The notes below the pieces were generated by a model. The model was not told the DNA's origin and did no database searches. It saw only the letters and a program-made list of their open reading frames with translations. 15,640 nucleotides of DNA from positions 1 through 15,640 of the forward strand of contig JARGGE010000019.1 in assembly GCA_029210865.1 (NCBI GenBank), read 5' to 3'. Both the position numbers and the translations under genes were made by a program. Shown here one piece after another: positions 14,161 to 15,640 of this stretch. Position 1 is the first letter of the stretch; every line of letters starts with the position of its first letter. Source of the stretch: Trueperaceae bacterium (GTDB lineage: Bacteria > Deinococcota > Deinococci > Deinococcales > Trueperaceae).

Positions 14161-14517
14161 ATGCGCCACCTGTCCGCCGGCCGCAAGCTGAACATGAACA
14201 GCAGCCACCGCATCGCGCTCGCGCGATCGCAGGCCACCGCGCTGTTCCGCCACGGCCGCATCAAGACCACCCTCACGAAGGCCAAGAACCTCCAGCCCTT
14301 CGTCGAGAAGCTGATCACCACCGCTCGCGGTGGCGACCTCCACGCCCGCCGCCTCGTCGCTCGCGACGTGCACGACAACGACGTCCTGCGCAAGCTGATG
14401 GACGAGATCGCGCCGCGCTACGCGAGCCGCCCCGGCGGCTACACCCGCATCTACCGCCTCGGCACCCGCCGCGGCGACGCCACGCAAGAGGCGTACATCG
14501 AGCTCGTCGCCGACTGA
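14161..14517 (+). CDS. rplQ: 50S ribosomal protein L17
   Basis: L17 lies near the tunnel exit. The 118-residue product begins MRHLSAGRKLNMNSSHRIAL and has the family motif LFRHGRIKTTLTKAKNLQPF (about residues 28-47). It ends with GGYTRIYRLGTRRGDATQEA and a short acidic tail. AAGGAG at 14149-14154 sits 6 nt before the ATG, and the gene starts 3 nt after rpoA. It is the last gene of the rightward cluster; a long inverted repeat begins at the base after its stop codon. Confidence 0.97.
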   Translation: MRHLSAGRKLNMNSSHRIALARSQATALFRHGRIKTTLTKAKNLQPFVEKLITTARGGDLHARRLVARDVHDNDVLRKLMDEIAPRYASRPGGYTRIYRLGTRRGDATQEAYIELVAD

Positions 14518-14623
14518 CCGTTCGCCATGTCGGCGCGGGGGCGGCCCCGTGTCGGGGACCGTGGGCGCGAAGCGCCTCTAGGTCCCCGACACGGGGCCGC
14601 CCCCTTCGCAAGCGGGCGAACGG
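14518..14623. terminator. Long nested inverted repeat, probable bidirectional transcription end
   Basis: The repeat fills most of the 124-nt gap between convergent rplQ and deoB. Outer arms CCGTTCGCC (14518-14526) and GGCGAACGG (14615-14623) match over 9 bp. The main arms, 14537-14560 and 14581-14604, are perfectly complementary over 24 bp. Inside them GGCGC (14564-14568) pairs with GCGCC (14572-14576) around a GAA loop. Position and symmetry suggest that it ends transcription from both sides. No T-run follows on either strand, so it is not a textbook intrinsic terminator and could instead be a 3' RNA stabiliser or repeat element. Confidence 0.6.
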
Positions 14624-14641
14624 CGTCGTCGGCCGCGCGCG

Positions 14642-15640
14642 TCAGTAGGGGCGCGTGTACAGCGACTTGGCGAAGGACGTGCCGGCGCCGTGCCAGGCGA
14701 CGCCCAGCAGCTCGGCGACGGTGGCGCCCAGGTCGGCGAAGCCGTCGCGCGTGGGGATCGGGCGCGGCACCACGCCGGGCCCCGCCACGAGCAGGAGCCC
14801 GTGCTCGCGCGTGTGGTCGGTGCCCGACCAGGTGGGGTCGTTGCCGTGGTCGCTCGTCAGGATCAGCACGTCGTCGGGGCCGAGCGCGGCGCGCAGCTCC
14901 GGCAGGCGGGCGTCGAAGGTGGCCAAGGCGGTCGCGTAGCCGGCGGGGTCGCGGCGGTGGCCGTAGAGCGCGTCGAAGCCGACCAGGTTGGCGAAGACCA
15001 GGCCATCGACGCCGCCCCGCAGCGCCTCGACGGTGCGGGTCACGCCGTCGTCGTCGTCCTCGGTGTGGATGCTACGGGTGATGCCGCGGTGGGCGAAGAG
15101 GTCAGGGATCTTGCCGACGCCCACGACCTCGCGGCCGGCAGCCACCAGCGCGTCGAGCACGGTCGCGTGCGGCGGGACCTCGGCGAAGTCCTTGCGGTCG
15201 CCATGGCGCCGGCGCCAGGAGCCGGGCGCGCCGTCGAAGGGCCGCGCGATCACGCGCGCCACCGCGACGTCGCCCACCAGTAGCTCCCGCGCCGCCTGGC
15301 ACCAGGCGTAGAGGGTCTCGAGCGGGACGACGTCGACGTGGGCGGCGACCTGGAAGACGCTGTCCGCGCTCGTGTAGACGATCGGCGCGCCGGTGGCGAG
15401 GTGCTCGGCGCCCAGTTCGTCCAGGATCGTCGTGCCGGACGCCGGCTTGTTGCCCAGGTGCGGCCGGCCGGTGGCGGCGTCGAAGGCGGCCATGACGGCG
15501 TCCGGGAAGCGCTCGTAGGTCCGGAAGGGCTGGCTGAGCTCGACCCCCATGAACTCCCAGTGACCGGTGGTCGTGTCCTTGCCGGGCGAGCGCTCGCGCA
15601 TCCGCCCGTAGGCGCCTTCGGGGGCGTCGTGGGTGGGCAG
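14642..15640 (-). CDS. deoB: Phosphopentomutase, 5' end cut by the window edge
   Basis: It interconverts ribose (or deoxyribose) 1- and 5-phosphates in nucleoside salvage and belongs to the alkaline phosphatase superfamily with two metal ions. 332 residues are visible; about 60 N-terminal residues are missing beyond the window. The motif GKDTTTGHWEFMG (visible residues 20-32) contains the threonine that carries the phosphate. Metal-site candidates are D223 and H228 (FDALYGHRRD) plus D264, H265 and H276 (SDHGNDPTWSGTDHTRE). The methionine encoded at 15599-15601 is not the start: the upstream codons read APEGAYGR, which continues the family pattern. It converges on rplQ and is not part of the ribosomal cluster. 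Confidence 0.93.
   Translation of the reverse strand: MPTHDAPEGAYGRMRERSPGKDTTTGHWEFMGVELSQPFRTYERFPDAVMAAFDAATGRPHLGNKPASGTTILDELGAEHLATGAPIVYTSADSVFQVAAHVDVVPLETLYAWCQAARELLVGDVAVARVIARPFDGAPGSWRRRHGDRKDFAEVPPHATVLDALVAAGREVVGVGKIPDLFAHRGITRSIHTEDDDDGVTRTVEALRGGVDGLVFANLVGFDALYGHRRDPAGYATALATFDARLPELRAALGPDDVLILTSDHGNDPTWSGTDHTREHGLLLVAGPGVVPRPIPTRDGFADLGATVAELLGVAWHGAGTSFAKSLYTRPY

Noticed and set aside
14527..15283. Plus-strand open frames across the inverted repeat and deoB
   Set aside because: They are antisense to deoB, rich in Arg, Ala and Gly, lack recognisable motifs, and one begins inside the inverted repeat.
15599..15601. ATG encoded on the minus strand at 15599-15601 as the deoB start
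   Set aside because: The frame stays open to the window edge and the upstream residues (APEGAYGR) fit the conserved DeoB sequence before the GKDT motif, so the gene is truncated by the window.

Overview
This window is an almost unbroken bacterial ribosomal-protein supercluster of the S10-spc-alpha type. It starts in the last codons of rpsJ (S10) and runs rightwards through 29 complete genes to rplQ (L17). A convergent, 5'-truncated phosphopentomutase gene (deoB) follows on the minus strand. The DNA is very GC-rich. Protein details recalled from Thermus thermophilus and Deinococcus (not searched here) point to the phylum Deinococcota: the IF-1 core, the RpoA chain, an L5 of the same 182 residues, the S10 tail KTVGGR, and a cysteine-free S4. 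A Truepera-like or uncultured member is possible, but genus cannot be fixed from this window.

Layout: (1) 1-4614, S10 block: rpsJ end, rplC, rplD, rplW, rplB, rpsS, rplV, rpsC, rplP, rpmC, rpsQ. (2) 4619-8674, spc block: rplN, rplX, rplE, rpsZ (zinc-type S14), then the only sizeable gap inside the cluster (6076-6192, two small hairpins), then rpsH, rplF, rplR, rpsE, rpmD, rplO. (3) 8674-11377, secY, adk and map. (4) 11380-14517, alpha block: infA, rpmJ, rpsM, rpsK, rpsD, rpoA, rplQ. (5) 14518-14641, a convergent intergenic region filled by a long nested inverted repeat with a perfect 24-bp stem. (6) 14642-15640, deoB on the minus strand, running off the window edge.

The genes supply one programme: both ribosomal subunits, an initiation factor, the RNA polymerase alpha subunit, the Sec translocon channel, N-terminal methionine removal and adenylate balance. 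Eleven junctions have stop and start codons overlapping by 1 nt (TGATG) or 4 nt (ATGA or GTGA), and two more overlap by 8 and 14 nt, so translational coupling is probably extensive. I saw no convincing internal promoter and no internal terminator.

The window looks conserved and ordinary, and I found no new system in it. The points most worth a second look are the terminal inverted repeat, the structured gap before rpsH, an acidic tail on L15 that contains a 15-nt tandem duplication, a 15-residue basic N-terminal extension on IF-1, and a Gly/Pro-rich insertion in the methionine aminopeptidase.
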